From contig NZ_BDBR01000001.1 in the NCBI RefSeq assembly GCF_001613085.1, forward strand, positions 52,612 to 116,611: a stretch of 64,000 nucleotides of DNA, read 5' to 3'. Shown here piece after piece: positions 19,326 to 29,131 of the stretch (positions within the stretch are counted from its first letter, which is position 1; every line of letters begins with the position of its first letter). Below the pieces are notes generated by a model. The model was not told where the DNA came from and ran no database searches. It worked only from the letters and a program-made list of their open reading frames with translations. Position numbers and translations under genes: made by a program. The stretch is from Nocardia salmonicida NBRC 13393 (lineage in GTDB: Bacteria > Actinomycetota > Actinomycetes > Mycobacteriales > Mycobacteriaceae).

Positions 19326-20242
19326 CGCGGGTCCTCGACGGCCGGGTGCGCGACCATGACGGGGCAGTGGGCGTGCTGGACAAGCCAATTGCTGGTCGAA
19401 CCGAGGACGAGACCGCGCAGCCCACCCCATCCGTGGCTCCCGACGACGACCATTTGCGCCGAATCCGACCAATCCTGCAAGCGGTGGCGCGTCTCGCCGG
19501 CGTAAACCCGATGCGTCACAATGACATCCGGGTACTTCTCGCTCCAGCCGGCCAGGCGCTCGGCCAGCAGCGCTTGTTCGGATGTCGTCAGATCCTCGAC
19601 GGCGAACTCGCCGGCGAATTCACCATAGGACGTGTCATTCCACACGTGGACGGTGACGAGCGGCGCGGTGCGTTCGGACGCTTCGGTGAACGCCGCGGCG
19701 ATGGCTTGCTCGCTGGTCGGGCTGCCGTCGACTCCGACGACGATCGGCCCGGTATTGCGGGGCAGCGCGCCGTCGCCGGTGTCGTTGACCACCACGATCC
19801 GGCCCGAGCCGTGGGCGGTGACGGCCAGCAGCGTCGACCCGAGATGCGCGAGCGTGCCGACATCCGGTGTCGCTCCGAGCGCGACGAGATAGGCATGGTG
19901 CGACAGCGCGATCAGCGTTTGCGCGGGGTGGCCCGCGTCGAGCTCGGTCCCGATCACCAGTCCAGGCGCGATGTCGTGAGCCACGCGCTGGGCAGCCGCG
20001 AGGACTTCGGCGCCCTGGGTGCGTGCTTCGTCGATGACCGACGGTGTGACGACGGCATAGGGATTCACCGCCGCGACGTGAGCCAGATCGAGTCCGTGCA
20101 CGATCAGGAGGCGGCGGCCCCGGTCGGCAGCCGTCTGCGCGGCCCAGCGAACGGCGATGTCGGCCGTCTCCGATCCATCGGTACCGACGACGACGGCGGA
20201 TGTCGCGAGCTCGTGCGCGTGGTCGGTGAGATGAGTGCTCAT
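19322..20242 (-). CDS. Tandem universal stress protein
   Basis: Two-domain Usp of 306 residues. Domain 1 starts VVVGTDGSETADIAVRWAA and has the loop GATPDVGTLAHLGSTLL. Domain 2 starts IVVGVDGSPTSEQAIAAAF and ends with GSHGWGGLRGLVLGSTSN, a full G-x2-G-x9-G-S/T ATP motif, then HAHCPVMVAHP. Start ATG 20242 is chosen because longer in-frame starts would cross the promoter region. It is the first gene of the leftward operon Usp-SRPBCC-ADH-GNAT-PRT/esterase. A DosR-like motif lies about 70-85 bases upstream. Confidence 0.9.
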   Translation of the reverse strand: MSTHLTDHAHELATSAVVVGTDGSETADIAVRWAAQTAADRGRRLLIVHGLDLAHVAAVNPYAVVTPSVIDEARTQGAEVLAAAQRVAHDIAPGLVIGTELDAGHPAQTLIALSHHAYLVALGATPDVGTLAHLGSTLLAVTAHGSGRIVVVNDTGDGALPRNTGPIVVGVDGSPTSEQAIAAAFTEASERTAPLVTVHVWNDTSYGEFAGEFAVEDLTTSEQALLAERLAGWSEKYPDVIVTHRVYAGETRHRLQDWSDSAQMVVVGSHGWGGLRGLVLGSTSNWLVQHAHCPVMVAHPAVEDPR

Positions 20243-20310
20243 GATGAGTGCCCCAATCGACGTGTGCGGTGCGGATACTTCGACGGTAGGAAGCGCCGCG
20301 CCGGATGACT

Positions 20311-20325
20311 GCTGGCGTAGGTCCC
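20311..20325. promoter_or_regulatory. DosR-box-like site, divergent promoter
   Basis: The minus strand reads GGGACCTACGCCAGC. It lies between the leftward Usp operon (start 20242) and the rightward alcohol dehydrogenase (start 20446). A second half-like GGCCCTTCGGTCGGGGA is just to its right. Confidence 0.45.
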
Positions 20326-20445
20326 CGACCGAAGGGCCGATCGGACACAGTTTCGATATCGACCGCCCATGACTGTCGGTTGTGCTCGGCACGTGCGAGG
20401 CTGGACACCGGCAGCGATCGACGAGCAGACCTTCGGAGCGATCAC

Positions 20446-21447
20446 ATGATGCGAGTCTGGCGAGTCCGACGACCCGGTCCCGTCGCGACCGGGCCCCTTC
20501 GGATGGGTCGCGAGCCGGTTCCCGTGCCCGAGCCTGGAGAGTTGCTGGTGCGGGTCTTGTCCTGTGGGGTCTGCCGCACCGACCTGCACGTCGTGGAAGG
20601 TGATCTGCCTGTGCACCGGCAAGGGGTGACGCCCGGGCACGAAGTGGTCGCCGAGGTGGTTGCCGTTCCGGACGGCTGCACCGATGTCGCGGTGGGTGAT
20701 CGCGTCGGTGTCGCGTGGCTGCGGCACACGTGTGGTCACTGTCGTTATTGCCGGCGTGGCGCCGAGAATCTCTGTCCGCGCTCGCGCTATACCGGATGGG
20801 ACGACGACGGCGGCTATGCCGAATTCGCCACCGTACCTGTGGAATTCGTGCTGCCGTTGCCGACAGGGTACGACGACGAGGAGTTGGCGCCGTTGCTGTG
20901 CGCCGGCATCATCGGCTATCACGCGCTCGTGCGCGCCGAGGTCCCGGAGGGTGGTGTGCTGGGCATCTACGGCTTCGGCGGTAGTGCCCACATCACCGCG
21001 CAGATCGCGATCGCGCGCGGTGCGCGGGTGCACGTGATGACCCGCGGTGTCGCGGCCCGGGAACTGGCGCTCGCTCTCGGTGCCGACTCGGTGCAAGAGG
21101 CCGCGGACGCTCCACCTGAACCCTTGGATTCGGCGATCCTGTTCGCGCCCGCCGGCGAATTGGTGCCGCCCGCGCTCGAGGCGCTCGACGGCGGCGGCAC
21201 ACTCGCCGTCGCCGGCATCCACCTCAGCGATATCCCCGCACTGAACTATCAGCGACACCTGTTCCGGGAACGCCAGATTCGTAGTGTCACATCCAATACC
21301 CGAGCTCAGGCCCGCGAGTTTCTCGCCCTTGCACAGCAGCACCGGCTGGTCGTGTCGACTCATCGGTACCCGCTCGACCACGCTGACCGCGCACTGTCCG
21401 ATCTGGCTCAGGGCCGGTTCGACGGGGCAGCGGTCCTCGTGCCATGA
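20446..21447 (+). CDS. Zinc-binding alcohol dehydrogenase family protein
   Basis: Second medium-chain dehydrogenase, 333 residues, of the AdhA-like zinc-binding group. Catalytic ligands are Cys43 (CGVCRTDLH) and His65-Glu66. The structural zinc cysteines are 96, 99, 102 and 110 ([15 protein letters not shown]). WLRHTCG before the zinc loop is characteristic of this group. The coenzyme loop is YGFGGSAH, so the third Gly of GxGxxG is replaced by Ser-Ala. Two consecutive ATGs (20446, 20449) are possible starts after CGGAGCG. It is divergent from the Usp operon and shares its putative DosR-like site. Confidence 0.88.
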   Translation: MMRVWRVRRPGPVATGPLRMGREPVPVPEPGELLVRVLSCGVCRTDLHVVEGDLPVHRQGVTPGHEVVAEVVAVPDGCTDVAVGDRVGVAWLRHTCGHCRYCRRGAENLCPRSRYTGWDDDGGYAEFATVPVEFVLPLPTGYDDEELAPLLCAGIIGYHALVRAEVPEGGVLGIYGFGGSAHITAQIAIARGARVHVMTRGVAARELALALGADSVQEAADAPPEPLDSAILFAPAGELVPPALEALDGGGTLAVAGIHLSDIPALNYQRHLFRERQIRSVTSNTRAQAREFLALAQQHRLVVSTHRYPLDHADRALSDLAQGRFDGAAVLVP

Positions 21448-21492
21448 CGCGCCACTCGTCGGATGACGCGGTGTCGTCGTGTTCTGCCACTG

Positions 21493-22983
21493 TCATGGTG
21501 TCGTGAGTTCCAGCCCGGCAGTGTGGTGGGTGCCGCTGTGCCAGGCGTCGAGGGCAACCGCGACGGAATCGGCGAGGGGCCCGGCGGTGTCCACGGTGAC
21601 CGCCTCGGGCCACGGCACCGCAGTCGCTGCCATGGCATCGGCGATGGCGGAGGTCGCATCCGATTCGTGCGTGCGTCGGCGTCCGATTCGCTGATGCGCC
21701 AGATCGGTGGGACAGACGCAATGCAGGGAAACGAGATCGGCCGATACCGCGTCGGCCATCTGAGTGGCGTGTCGGCGATTGTCGGGGTCGATCCAGCTCG
21801 CGTCAAGGATCACCGACACCCCCGACGTGAGTAGAACCCTTGCCCGCCAGAGCAATTCGTCGTAGACGCGGGCCCGTCCGGCGGCGCAGTAACGGCCGGC
21901 GCCGAAGCGACCGACCTCCTCGTTCAGCGCTCCGACCCGAGCCAATTCCTTGCGAACGTGGTCGCTGGCGAATACGACCGCGCCGGTGGCCGCCGACAGT
22001 TCCGCCGCGACCGTCGACTTGCCCGTTCCGGGTAGCCCGCCGATCAGGGTGAGCCGTACTGTCGCCCGTTCCAGTCGTCGGGCGGCGATGGACAGGTGTT
22101 TGCGTAGTCGCGGGCCTGCTGCAAGCTCGCCTTGTCCGAGGCGGATCAGGTCCACCTTCGCCCGGACCGTCGCCCGGTAGGCGATGTAGTGATCGCGCAA
22201 CGAAGTGGGCGCGGGGTCGCCCGCCGCGCGGAGATAGTCAGCGACCAAGCGATCGCCGAGTTCGGCGTGACCGAGGAAGTCGAAGTCCATGGCGAGGAAC
22301 GAGATATCGTCGCACCGGTCGACATAACGCAATCGGTCATCGAAGTCCAGGCAGTCCAGCACCCGAAAACCGTCCGGTAGGTCGAAGATGTCTTCGGCGA
22401 GCAGATCGCCGTGGCCGTCGACGATGCGGCCGTCGTTGATCCTTTTGTCCAGCAATGATGTTCGACCGTCGAGGTAACGCATTACCCGGTGATCGATGCG
22501 CTCGACCATCGGGAGGTCGACGAGTTCTCCCGAAGCTTCTCGCAACGGGCTGAGCAAGGATCGCCACCGAGCGCGCAGCGCGTCGGCGGAGCCCTCACGG
22601 TCGATCTCGGAACTGCGTCGGGCACGGTCGTGGAACCGGACCAGCAGGCTGACCAGGGCGGACAGATCGACGGGAGGTTCTTCGTCCCCGGCGGTGAGCA
22701 GGTTCGACAGTCGTCGGTCCTCTGGCATCCGTTGCATGACCAGGACCGGCTCGGCGGGCCCACCCCCGACGTCGCTGAGGTGCGCGACGCCGAGGTAGAC
22801 ATCCGGCGCCAGCCGCCGGTTCAGTTCCAACTCACGCGCGCAGGCGTCTTCGCGCAACGCTACGGTGCTGAAGTCGAGGAAGTCGGTGCGCAGCGCCTTC
22901 TTCACCTTGTACGCGCGATCACCACAGAGCAGCACGACGCCGGAGTGTGTCTCGTGCACCCGCGCCGGTGCCGGGATGATCAC
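21493..22983 (-). CDS. Rv2004c-like APH/P-loop kinase fusion
   Basis: A 496-residue bifunctional-looking protein of the size and layout of M. tuberculosis Rv2004c, a DosR-regulon gene. The N-terminal two thirds resemble aminoglycoside phosphotransferases: IVDGHGDLLAEDIF corresponds to the Brenner HxDxxxxN loop and LDCLDFDDRLRYVD to the metal-binding strand. Note HGDLLAEDI where an Asn is usual. The last 170 residues are a P-loop kinase (LIGGLPGTGKSTVAAEL). Substrates are unknown. It starts with GTG 22983, eight bases after the SDR gene stop, so the two genes form an operon, as homologues do near Rv2002-Rv2004c. Confidence 0.85.
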   Translation of the reverse strand: MIIPAPARVHETHSGVVLLCGDRAYKVKKALRTDFLDFSTVALREDACARELELNRRLAPDVYLGVAHLSDVGGGPAEPVLVMQRMPEDRRLSNLLTAGDEEPPVDLSALVSLLVRFHDRARRSSEIDREGSADALRARWRSLLSPLREASGELVDLPMVERIDHRVMRYLDGRTSLLDKRINDGRIVDGHGDLLAEDIFDLPDGFRVLDCLDFDDRLRYVDRCDDISFLAMDFDFLGHAELGDRLVADYLRAAGDPAPTSLRDHYIAYRATVRAKVDLIRLGQGELAAGPRLRKHLSIAARRLERATVRLTLIGGLPGTGKSTVAAELSAATGAVVFASDHVRKELARVGALNEEVGRFGAGRYCAAGRARVYDELLWRARVLLTSGVSVILDASWIDPDNRRHATQMADAVSADLVSLHCVCPTDLAHQRIGRRRTHESDATSAIADAMAATAVPWPEAVTVDTAGPLADSVAVALDAWHSGTHHTAGLELTTP

Positions 22984-22991
22984 GGCTGTGC

Positions 22992-23735
22992 TCAGTTCGC
23001 CGCGACGAGCGAGGCGCCCGCCGTGGCACCGCCGTCGAGCACGAACTCCGAGCCGGTGGAGAAGGTCGCCTCCGTCACGATGAAGCCGACCATCGCGGCG
23101 ACCTCGTCGGGCTCACCGAAACGGGGGAGTGGTTGTCCTGCGGCGATACTCGGGTCCATGCCCGCGGTCATCGGGGTTCGGATGGGCCCCGGATGGACCG
23201 AGCACACACGAATGCCCGCGTCGCCGAGTTCGATCGCCGCGGCCTTGGTCAATCCGCGCAGTCCCCACTTGCTGGCGACGTAGCCGGAGATTCCGGAATA
23301 GCCGATCAGTCCGGCCGTCGAGGAGACGTTGACGATGACGCCGTCACCCGCGGCGCGCAGCCGTGGCGCGGCCAGGTGCATGCCGAGCCAGGAGCCGACC
23401 AGATTGACGTCGAGAACGTGGCGGAACTGGCTGGGCGATTCGGTCTCGACGCTGCCGAAGTCGAGGATGCCCGCGTTGTTGACCAGGACCGCGAGTGGTC
23501 CGAATGTCGCTTCGGCGTCGTCGAGCACGCGGCGCCACTCGTCCTCGTCGGTGACGTCGAGGTGGCGGAAGATCGCTTGCGAGCCGAGCGCGTCGGCAGT
23601 GGCCGCGCCGTCGCGCTCCAGCAGATCCGCGACGACGACGCCGGCTCCGGCCTTGGTCAGTGTGTGTGCGACGGCGGCACCGATACCGCGCGCACCGCCG
23701 GTGACGACGACGCTGCGGCCATGAAGATCGGACAT
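22992..23735 (-). CDS. Short-chain dehydrogenase, FabG3/Rv2002-like
   Basis: NAD(P)-dependent SDR of 247 residues. The coenzyme loop is TGGARGIG (12-19), the NNAG motif is at 86-89, and the catalytic residues are Ser139, Tyr152 and Lys156 (YVASK). The C-terminal HPGPIRTPMT is typical of hydroxysteroid dehydrogenase-type SDRs. M. tuberculosis Rv2002 (FabG3, hydroxysteroid dehydrogenase) lies next to Rv2004c, as here, which supports orthology. Start ATG 23735 follows GAAAGGTTCGATC. Substrate specificity is not determinable from sequence. Confidence 0.88.
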   Translation of the reverse strand: MSDLHGRSVVVTGGARGIGAAVAHTLTKAGAGVVVADLLERDGAATADALGSQAIFRHLDVTDEDEWRRVLDDAEATFGPLAVLVNNAGILDFGSVETESPSQFRHVLDVNLVGSWLGMHLAAPRLRAAGDGVIVNVSSTAGLIGYSGISGYVASKWGLRGLTKAAAIELGDAGIRVCSVHPGPIRTPMTAGMDPSIAAGQPLPRFGEPDEVAAMVGFIVTEATFSTGSEFVLDGGATAGASLVAAN

Positions 23736-23774
23736 GATCGAACCTTTCGTAGGGGTGTTCAGGAACCCGGGAGT

Positions 23775-26060
23775 TCAGCGATGGTCGGGAGGGTTCGTGG
23801 CGAGTGCGTGGTCGAGGAGCACCCGCCGTTCGGCGGCGGCGACGACCCGGCGGGTGTCGGCTATGGCGTCGGGGGTTACCGAGATCGAGGTGATGCCCCA
23901 CCGCACGAGGTTCTCGGCGAAGGACGGATGATTCGACGGCGCCTGGCCGCACAGCGAGGACGTCACGCCGAGCCGACGTGCGGTGGCGATGATGTGCGAG
24001 ATCGCTCCCAGCACGGCGGGATCGGATTCGTCGAAAAGCTCGGCGCACTGCTCGGAGTCACGGTCGACGCCCAACATCAGCTGTGTCAGATCGTTGCTCC
24101 CGATGGAGACGCCGTCGATCCCGAGCCCGATGTATTCGGGCAGCCAGTGCACCACCGAAGGCACTTCGGCCATCACCCATCGGTGCAGTCCGCGCTGGTG
24201 GCCGAGCGGGCTGGCGTCGATGAGTTCGAGGCAGGCCTCGAGTTCCCACCGGGTACGGACGAAGGGGATCATCACGTGCAAGTTGGGGTGGCGTTGCCGA
24301 GCATGGGCCAGCGCGGCCAGCTCCACCGCGAAAAGATCGGGTTCGCGAATGTAGCGATAGCAGCCGCGGTAGCCGATCATCGGATTGTGCTCCACGGGTT
24401 CGTAGTGCTCGCCGCCACGCAGAGCGCGGAACTCGTTGCTGCGGAAGTCGGTGGTGCGGTAGACGACGGGACGTGAGCCGAAGGGCTCAGCGATGCGGCA
24501 CAGCGACTCGCTCATGCGATCGATGAACAGCTGCTGCTCGCCGCGGGCGATGAGGTCGCGGGGGTGGCGCCCGTCCAGTGCTTCGGTCAGCAGGGTTTCC
24601 GCCCGGAGCAAGCCGACACCGTCGACGTCGCCGGCGGCGATCAGCGCGGCGCGCTCGGGGGTCGCGAGGTTGACGTAGATCTTGGTCGCGGTGGGTGCCG
24701 AGGCAGGGGGCGCCGGTCTCGGGGCGGTGGTCGCCGCGACGTCGTGGCGGCCTGCGGTGACTTCACCGGTGGAGCCGTCGACGGTCACCATCGTGCCGTC
24801 GGTCAGTGTCGTCGTGGCGTCTCGGGCGCCGACGATGCACGGGATCCCGAGTTCTCGGGCCACGATGGCGGCGTGGCAGGTCATGCCGCCACTGTCGGTG
24901 ACCACCGCGGCCGCCCTGGCCAGGGTGGGTAGCCAGTCCGGGTTGGTCATCGGCGCGACGAGCACCTCACCGTCGCGTAGCAGCGATCCCGTGTCCGGTG
25001 TCGCCAGCACTCGCGTGTGTCCTGACGCCGAGCCGGGCGCCGCACCCACGCCTCTGATGAGCACCTCGCGCGCGGAACCGCGGGTACTCGGCGGCTCGGT
25101 CGCGCCGGTCGGCGTGGTGATCGGCCGGGCCTGGACGATCCAGAGATCGGTGTGATCGAACGCCCACTCGATGTCTTGCGGGATACCGTGGTGATGGGCG
25201 GCGATGGCGAGCGCCGACGCGGCGACAGCGCGGGCCTGCTCGTCGGTCAGCACCGGGGTTCGCGCGTCGGCGTCTGACAGCTCGATCCGCTGATCGCCGT
25301 CGGGCCCGGCGACCACAGCGAATTGCTGGTGTCCGCGACGGGTGTGGAGCAGAGTCGGCCCATCGGCGTCGAGCAGATAGGTATCCGGCTCGACCTCGCC
25401 GGAGACCACCACCTCACCCTGGCCCCTGGCCGCCTCGACGACCACACGATCCAGTCGCCCTGTCGTCGGATCGGCGGTGAAGGCGACCCCGGAGCGTTCG
25501 GCGGCGACCATTCGCTGCACCACCACCGCCATCACCGGTCGCCCGTGCATCCCGCGCCGTGCTCGATAGGTGAGTACCCGGGGGGTGAACAGCGAGGCCC
25601 AGCAGTCGATCACCGCGTGTAGCAGCGCGTCGTCGCCGCGCACGTTGGTACGGGTCACGTTCATTCCGGCGAACGAGGCGCTTGCGCCGTCCTCACCGAT
25701 CGCCGAGGACCGGACCGCGACCGCCACCTCGTCACCCAGCGCGTGATAGGCCGCCAGCACGGGTGCGCGGACTGCGTCGGAGAGTTCGGTGGCGCGTACG
25801 AGTGCTCCCATCCGGTCGCACAGTGCGATGACGGCCGCGGCGTCGGCGGTCGATGCCAGGGCCTGGCCGTGTAGCCGGTCGAGTTCGGCGCCCGCGGGGC
25901 CGTCGGTCAGTGTGTGCTCGTAGGAGGCAGCGAGGATCACGAACCCCGCTGGGACCGGGAGCCCCGCGGCGACGAGTTCGCCGAGATTGGCGCCCTTGCC
26001 GCCGGCTCGGTCGGCGTCGGCCAAGCGCAATCCACTGAATTCGGTGACGAATTCACCCAT
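23775..26060 (-). CDS. ppsA: Phosphoenolpyruvate synthase
   Basis: Converts pyruvate and ATP to PEP, AMP and phosphate for gluconeogenesis. The 761-residue protein has the N-terminal ATP-grasp domain (RAGGKGANLGELVAAG; AVRSSAIGEDGASASFAGM), the phosphohistidine domain with His396 (GGMTCHAAIVARELG), and the C-terminal PEP barrel with GSNDLTQLMLGVDRDS and the catalytic-Cys loop SLCGQAPS. Length is close to E. coli PpsA (792). ATG 26060 has GAGGGG upstream; longer starts to 26249 read through the promoter. The gene shares the strand of ctpF and the SDR. PEP synthase in a dormancy island suggests carbon is rerouted towards PEP when respiration stops. Confidence 0.92.
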   Translation of the reverse strand: MGEFVTEFSGLRLADADRAGGKGANLGELVAAGLPVPAGFVILAASYEHTLTDGPAGAELDRLHGQALASTADAAAVIALCDRMGALVRATELSDAVRAPVLAAYHALGDEVAVAVRSSAIGEDGASASFAGMNVTRTNVRGDDALLHAVIDCWASLFTPRVLTYRARRGMHGRPVMAVVVQRMVAAERSGVAFTADPTTGRLDRVVVEAARGQGEVVVSGEVEPDTYLLDADGPTLLHTRRGHQQFAVVAGPDGDQRIELSDADARTPVLTDEQARAVAASALAIAAHHHGIPQDIEWAFDHTDLWIVQARPITTPTGATEPPSTRGSAREVLIRGVGAAPGSASGHTRVLATPDTGSLLRDGEVLVAPMTNPDWLPTLARAAAVVTDSGGMTCHAAIVARELGIPCIVGARDATTTLTDGTMVTVDGSTGEVTAGRHDVAATTAPRPAPPASAPTATKIYVNLATPERAALIAAGDVDGVGLLRAETLLTEALDGRHPRDLIARGEQQLFIDRMSESLCRIAEPFGSRPVVYRTTDFRSNEFRALRGGEHYEPVEHNPMIGYRGCYRYIREPDLFAVELAALAHARQRHPNLHVMIPFVRTRWELEACLELIDASPLGHQRGLHRWVMAEVPSVVHWLPEYIGLGIDGVSIGSNDLTQLMLGVDRDSEQCAELFDESDPAVLGAISHIIATARRLGVTSSLCGQAPSNHPSFAENLVRWGITSISVTPDAIADTRRVVAAAERRVLLDHALATNPPDHR

Positions 26061-26129
26061 GTCGTATCCCCTCGTTTCCGGCTGGTCGTCGGTTGGTTCC
26101 CAGCGTCGTCGGCTCCCGGATCGGTCGAT

Positions 26130-26144
26130 ACGGCCGAAGGTCCT
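26130..26144. promoter_or_regulatory. DosR-box-like site upstream of ppsA
   Basis: The minus strand reads AGGACCTTCGGCCGT, a good match to GGGACTTTCGGCC-type boxes, 70 bases upstream of the ppsA start. A further GGACCGAATGGCAGG is at 26191. The rest of the 263-base gap to ctpF holds no gene. Confidence 0.5.
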
Positions 26145-26324
26145 GACGGGGTTGGCATTGGTCCTCGCCCGTCGGGCCGCGGACGGGTCCGGACCGAATG
26201 GCAGGGCCGGACAGGTCCCCGTCGGCGGGGACAACAGCACGACCTCCACGTGGACGACAACGACGTCGATCAGGTAGCGGTTACCGACACAACGAGGTGA
26301 CGGCGCCGCTCGGCGTAAGAGGTT

Positions 26325-28892
26325 TCACACCGCGTGCGTCGAAGGGGTCCGACCGATCCGATGCCGGTGTCGACGAGCGCGCAGCATCTTGTGCGCGGTG
26401 TCGGCCACCAGCAACGTTGGTATCGCGCAAGCCGCGAGCAGCCAGCCCAACGCGGTAGGAGCGGTGCCGCCGAGCAGGCGCGGCAACGGCGGCACCCAGA
26501 GAAACACCGCCAGCAACCCGAGTTCGATCGCCACTGTGTAGAGCAACAGCGGGTTGCCCTTCCACCCGATCGCTCCGACCCACCGCGATTCGCTGCGACA
26601 GGCGAAGGCGTTCGCCAACTGGCCGAAGACGATGGCGACGAACAGCGCACCCGATGCCGAGGCGAGTACTTCGACATCCACCTCGGCACCAGGACTCCAG
26701 CCCGCCACCGCGAGTACGGTCAGGAACGCGATCATGCCGATGCCCGCTTCGGCGGGACCGAGAACGCCGAACACTCTGCGTAACAACCGTGGATCGATGA
26801 GTGCGCCGATCTTCGCCCGCCCGGACATCGTGCGTGTATTCGGCGGTTCCGCACCGAGTGCCAGCGCGGGCAGCATGTCGGTGCCGATGTCGAGGGCGAG
26901 CACCTGCAGGACGGTGAACCCGAGCGGAATGGTGCCGCCGCTGGCCGCCCACAGGGCAAAGGGCGCGAGTTCGGCGACGTTGTCGGTGAGGTGATAGGTG
27001 AGGAACCGTCGAATATTGGCGAAGGTCGCGCGCCCGAGCCGGACCGCCGCGACGATGGTGCCGAAATGGTCGTCGAGCAAGACCAGATCGGCTGCCTCGC
27101 GCGCGACGTCGGTACCGGATGCGCCCATGGCGATGCCGATGTCGGCGGTGCGCAGGGCAGGACCGTCGTTCACGCCGTCGCCGGTCATCGCGACCACGTG
27201 GCCTCGCTGCTGCAGGGCCGCCGCTATCCGCAGCTTCTGCTCGGGCGAGACTCGTGCGATCACCACACCGCCTCGCTCGAGCAGATCTGCCAGCCGCGTG
27301 TCGTCGGTGGGCAGGTCCTCGCCCACCACCACGACACGGTCCGGCCCGAACAGTCCGACCTGCTCGGCGATCGCGGCGGCGGTGCCGGGATGGTCACCGG
27401 TCACCATCGCCAGCTCGATTCCAGCGCTGCGACAGGCCGCGATCGCCTCGGCCACGTCCTCGCGCGGCGGGTCCTCGAGCCCGATCACTGCCAGCAGCCG
27501 CGCCTTCGGGCGAGCTTGCTCGGCTCGGGCAACGGCGATGACACGCAGACCACGCTCGGTCATTCCGGTGATCTGCGCGGCGACGGCGTCGCGGTCGCTG
27601 TCGTTGTCGCACAGCGCGAGTACCGCTTCCGGTGCGCCCGTGACGTGCTCACCGTCGGCATCGATCACCGAGGCGCGACGAGTGTGGGAGTCGAATGGTG
27701 TCCGCTGGTCGGGCGGCGGCGGTTCGCCGGCGCCGATGCCCGCGGCGAATACATGCACCGCCACTTCCATCGGGTCGCCGATCGGTGTCCACTTCCCGTC
27801 CCGCCGCTGGGCGTGGGCATCGGGCGAACAGCGGGCGGCGGAATCCGCGGCCGTGCGCGCGGCGCGGAGCGCGGCGTCGGTCCCGTGCAGTCTCCTGGCG
27901 GGTTCGTATCCCGCGCCGTCCACTGTCACCGAGCCGCACGGTGTCCAGACCTCGACCACCTGCATCTCGTTGCGGGTCAGCGTGCCGGTCTTGTCCGTGC
28001 AGATGAAGGTGGTCGCGCCGAGCGTCTCGACCGCTTCGAGCCTGCGGACCAGCGCGTGCTCGGTCGCCATCCGTTGCGCGGCGCGGGCCAGCGACAAGGT
28101 CACCGTCGGCAGCAGACCTTCGGGGACGAGAGCGACGGTGACCCCGATGGCGAACAGGAGGCTTTCGGTGAGGTCGCGCCCCAGTGCGGCGAAGACGCCG
28201 AACGACACCACCCCGACGAGTACCGCGATGAGCGCGACCAGCCGCACCACCCGGTGCAGCTGACGGGTCAGCGGGCTCGGCGGCCGGGTTGCCTGCTCGG
28301 TAACGGCGGCGAGTGCGGCCAGGCGGGTGGCCGATCCGATCGCGCGCACCTCCGCCTCGCCCTGCCCGGTGACTATGTAGGTGCCGGCCAGTACCGGTTC
28401 GTTCATCATCCTGGCGATCGGTTCGGCCTCGCCGGTCAGCATCGATTCGTCGGCGGCCAGCTGCCGCGACGCGCGCACCGTCGCGTCGGCGCAGACTCGA
28501 TCGCCCGGCTCCAGAACCAGCAGATCACCCACCACCAGGGTGCGCGATTCCACCGTCACGACGTGCCCGTCGCGCCGCACCCGAGCCTGCATCGGGAGTA
28601 GCGCGCGCAGGCGCTCGGCGGCGCGGTCGGCCCGGAACTCCTGGACGAACGCGAACACGCCGTTGAGCACGACGACGCAGCCGATCGCCACTGCGAGCAC
28701 CGGCATGCCCGCGACGAGTGCCAGGACGGCGGCGACCCACAGCATCGCGGCGAAGAAGTGTGTCAGTTGCGCCGCGAACTGCGCGACGCGGTTCGGCCTG
28801 GGTGGCTCGGGCATGGTGTTGGGTCCGTCACGCCGATGCCGCAGGGTCGCTTCGGCGTCGGTCAGTCCCGGCCGGTCGACCGTTATCGCCAT
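26325..28892 (-). CDS. ctpF: P2-type cation-transporting ATPase, CtpF-like
   Basis: Integral membrane P-type ATPase of 855 residues, close in layout to M. tuberculosis CtpF (Rv1997), a DosR-regulated calcium-type pump. It has an N-terminal cation ATPase domain, TGEAEPI in the actuator, VALVPEGLLPTVTLSLA in M4 (P2 class), the phosphorylation site CTDKTGTLTRNE, and GDGVNDGPAL before M5. About ten membrane segments are visible. The frame reads back to 29423, but ATG 28892 follows AAAGGAGGCC, an excellent ribosome site. Two DosR-like motifs lie 70-105 bases upstream. Substrate by family is Ca2+ or another alkali/alkaline-earth ion; unproven here. Confidence 0.92.
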   Translation of the reverse strand: MAITVDRPGLTDAEATLRHRRDGPNTMPEPPRPNRVAQFAAQLTHFFAAMLWVAAVLALVAGMPVLAVAIGCVVVLNGVFAFVQEFRADRAAERLRALLPMQARVRRDGHVVTVESRTLVVGDLLVLEPGDRVCADATVRASRQLAADESMLTGEAEPIARMMNEPVLAGTYIVTGQGEAEVRAIGSATRLAALAAVTEQATRPPSPLTRQLHRVVRLVALIAVLVGVVSFGVFAALGRDLTESLLFAIGVTVALVPEGLLPTVTLSLARAAQRMATEHALVRRLEAVETLGATTFICTDKTGTLTRNEMQVVEVWTPCGSVTVDGAGYEPARRLHGTDAALRAARTAADSAARCSPDAHAQRRDGKWTPIGDPMEVAVHVFAAGIGAGEPPPPDQRTPFDSHTRRASVIDADGEHVTGAPEAVLALCDNDSDRDAVAAQITGMTERGLRVIAVARAEQARPKARLLAVIGLEDPPREDVAEAIAACRSAGIELAMVTGDHPGTAAAIAEQVGLFGPDRVVVVGEDLPTDDTRLADLLERGGVVIARVSPEQKLRIAAALQQRGHVVAMTGDGVNDGPALRTADIGIAMGASGTDVAREAADLVLLDDHFGTIVAAVRLGRATFANIRRFLTYHLTDNVAELAPFALWAASGGTIPLGFTVLQVLALDIGTDMLPALALGAEPPNTRTMSGRAKIGALIDPRLLRRVFGVLGPAEAGIGMIAFLTVLAVAGWSPGAEVDVEVLASASGALFVAIVFGQLANAFACRSESRWVGAIGWKGNPLLLYTVAIELGLLAVFLWVPPLPRLLGGTAPTALGWLLAACAIPTLLVADTAHKMLRARRHRHRIGRTPSTHAV

Positions 28893-28963
28893 AGCGGCCT
28901 CCTTTTCGTTGGTCCGGCGGCTGCCATGGCTCAGTCTGTCGAGGCGAACCCGGACGCGGCTAC

Positions 28964-28997
28964 GGCCGAAGTGCCCTGCGAGAGGACAAAAGGACAC
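28964..28997. promoter_or_regulatory. Two DosR-box-like sites upstream of ctpF
   Basis: GGCCGAAGTGCCC (28964-28976; minus strand GGGCACTTCGGCC) and GAGGACAAAAGGACAC (28982-28997), side by side in front of ctpF. The pair is similar in arrangement to tandem DosR sites in mycobacteria. Confidence 0.55.
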
Positions 28998-29030
28998 AAC
29001 TAGGGGGCGGGCTGAGCCGCCGCCAGAGCG

Positions 29031-29069
29031 ACGACCAACGGCACTCGCGGCGGGGTCTGTGGTCCCTGG
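29031..29069. repeat. Duplicated DosR-like promoter segment, copy 1
   Basis: About 39 bases that recur at 42755-42794 with 36 matches and one gap. It contains GACCAACGGCAC (29033-29044) and a box whose minus strand is GGGACCACAGACCCC (29066-29052). It lies 63 bases before the DUF2267 gene. Confidence 0.65.
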
Positions 29070-29131
29070 TCGCGCCCATCGGATCCTTGGTCGAATCGAC
29101 ACACGTTCGATTCGACGAGCAGGAGATGACC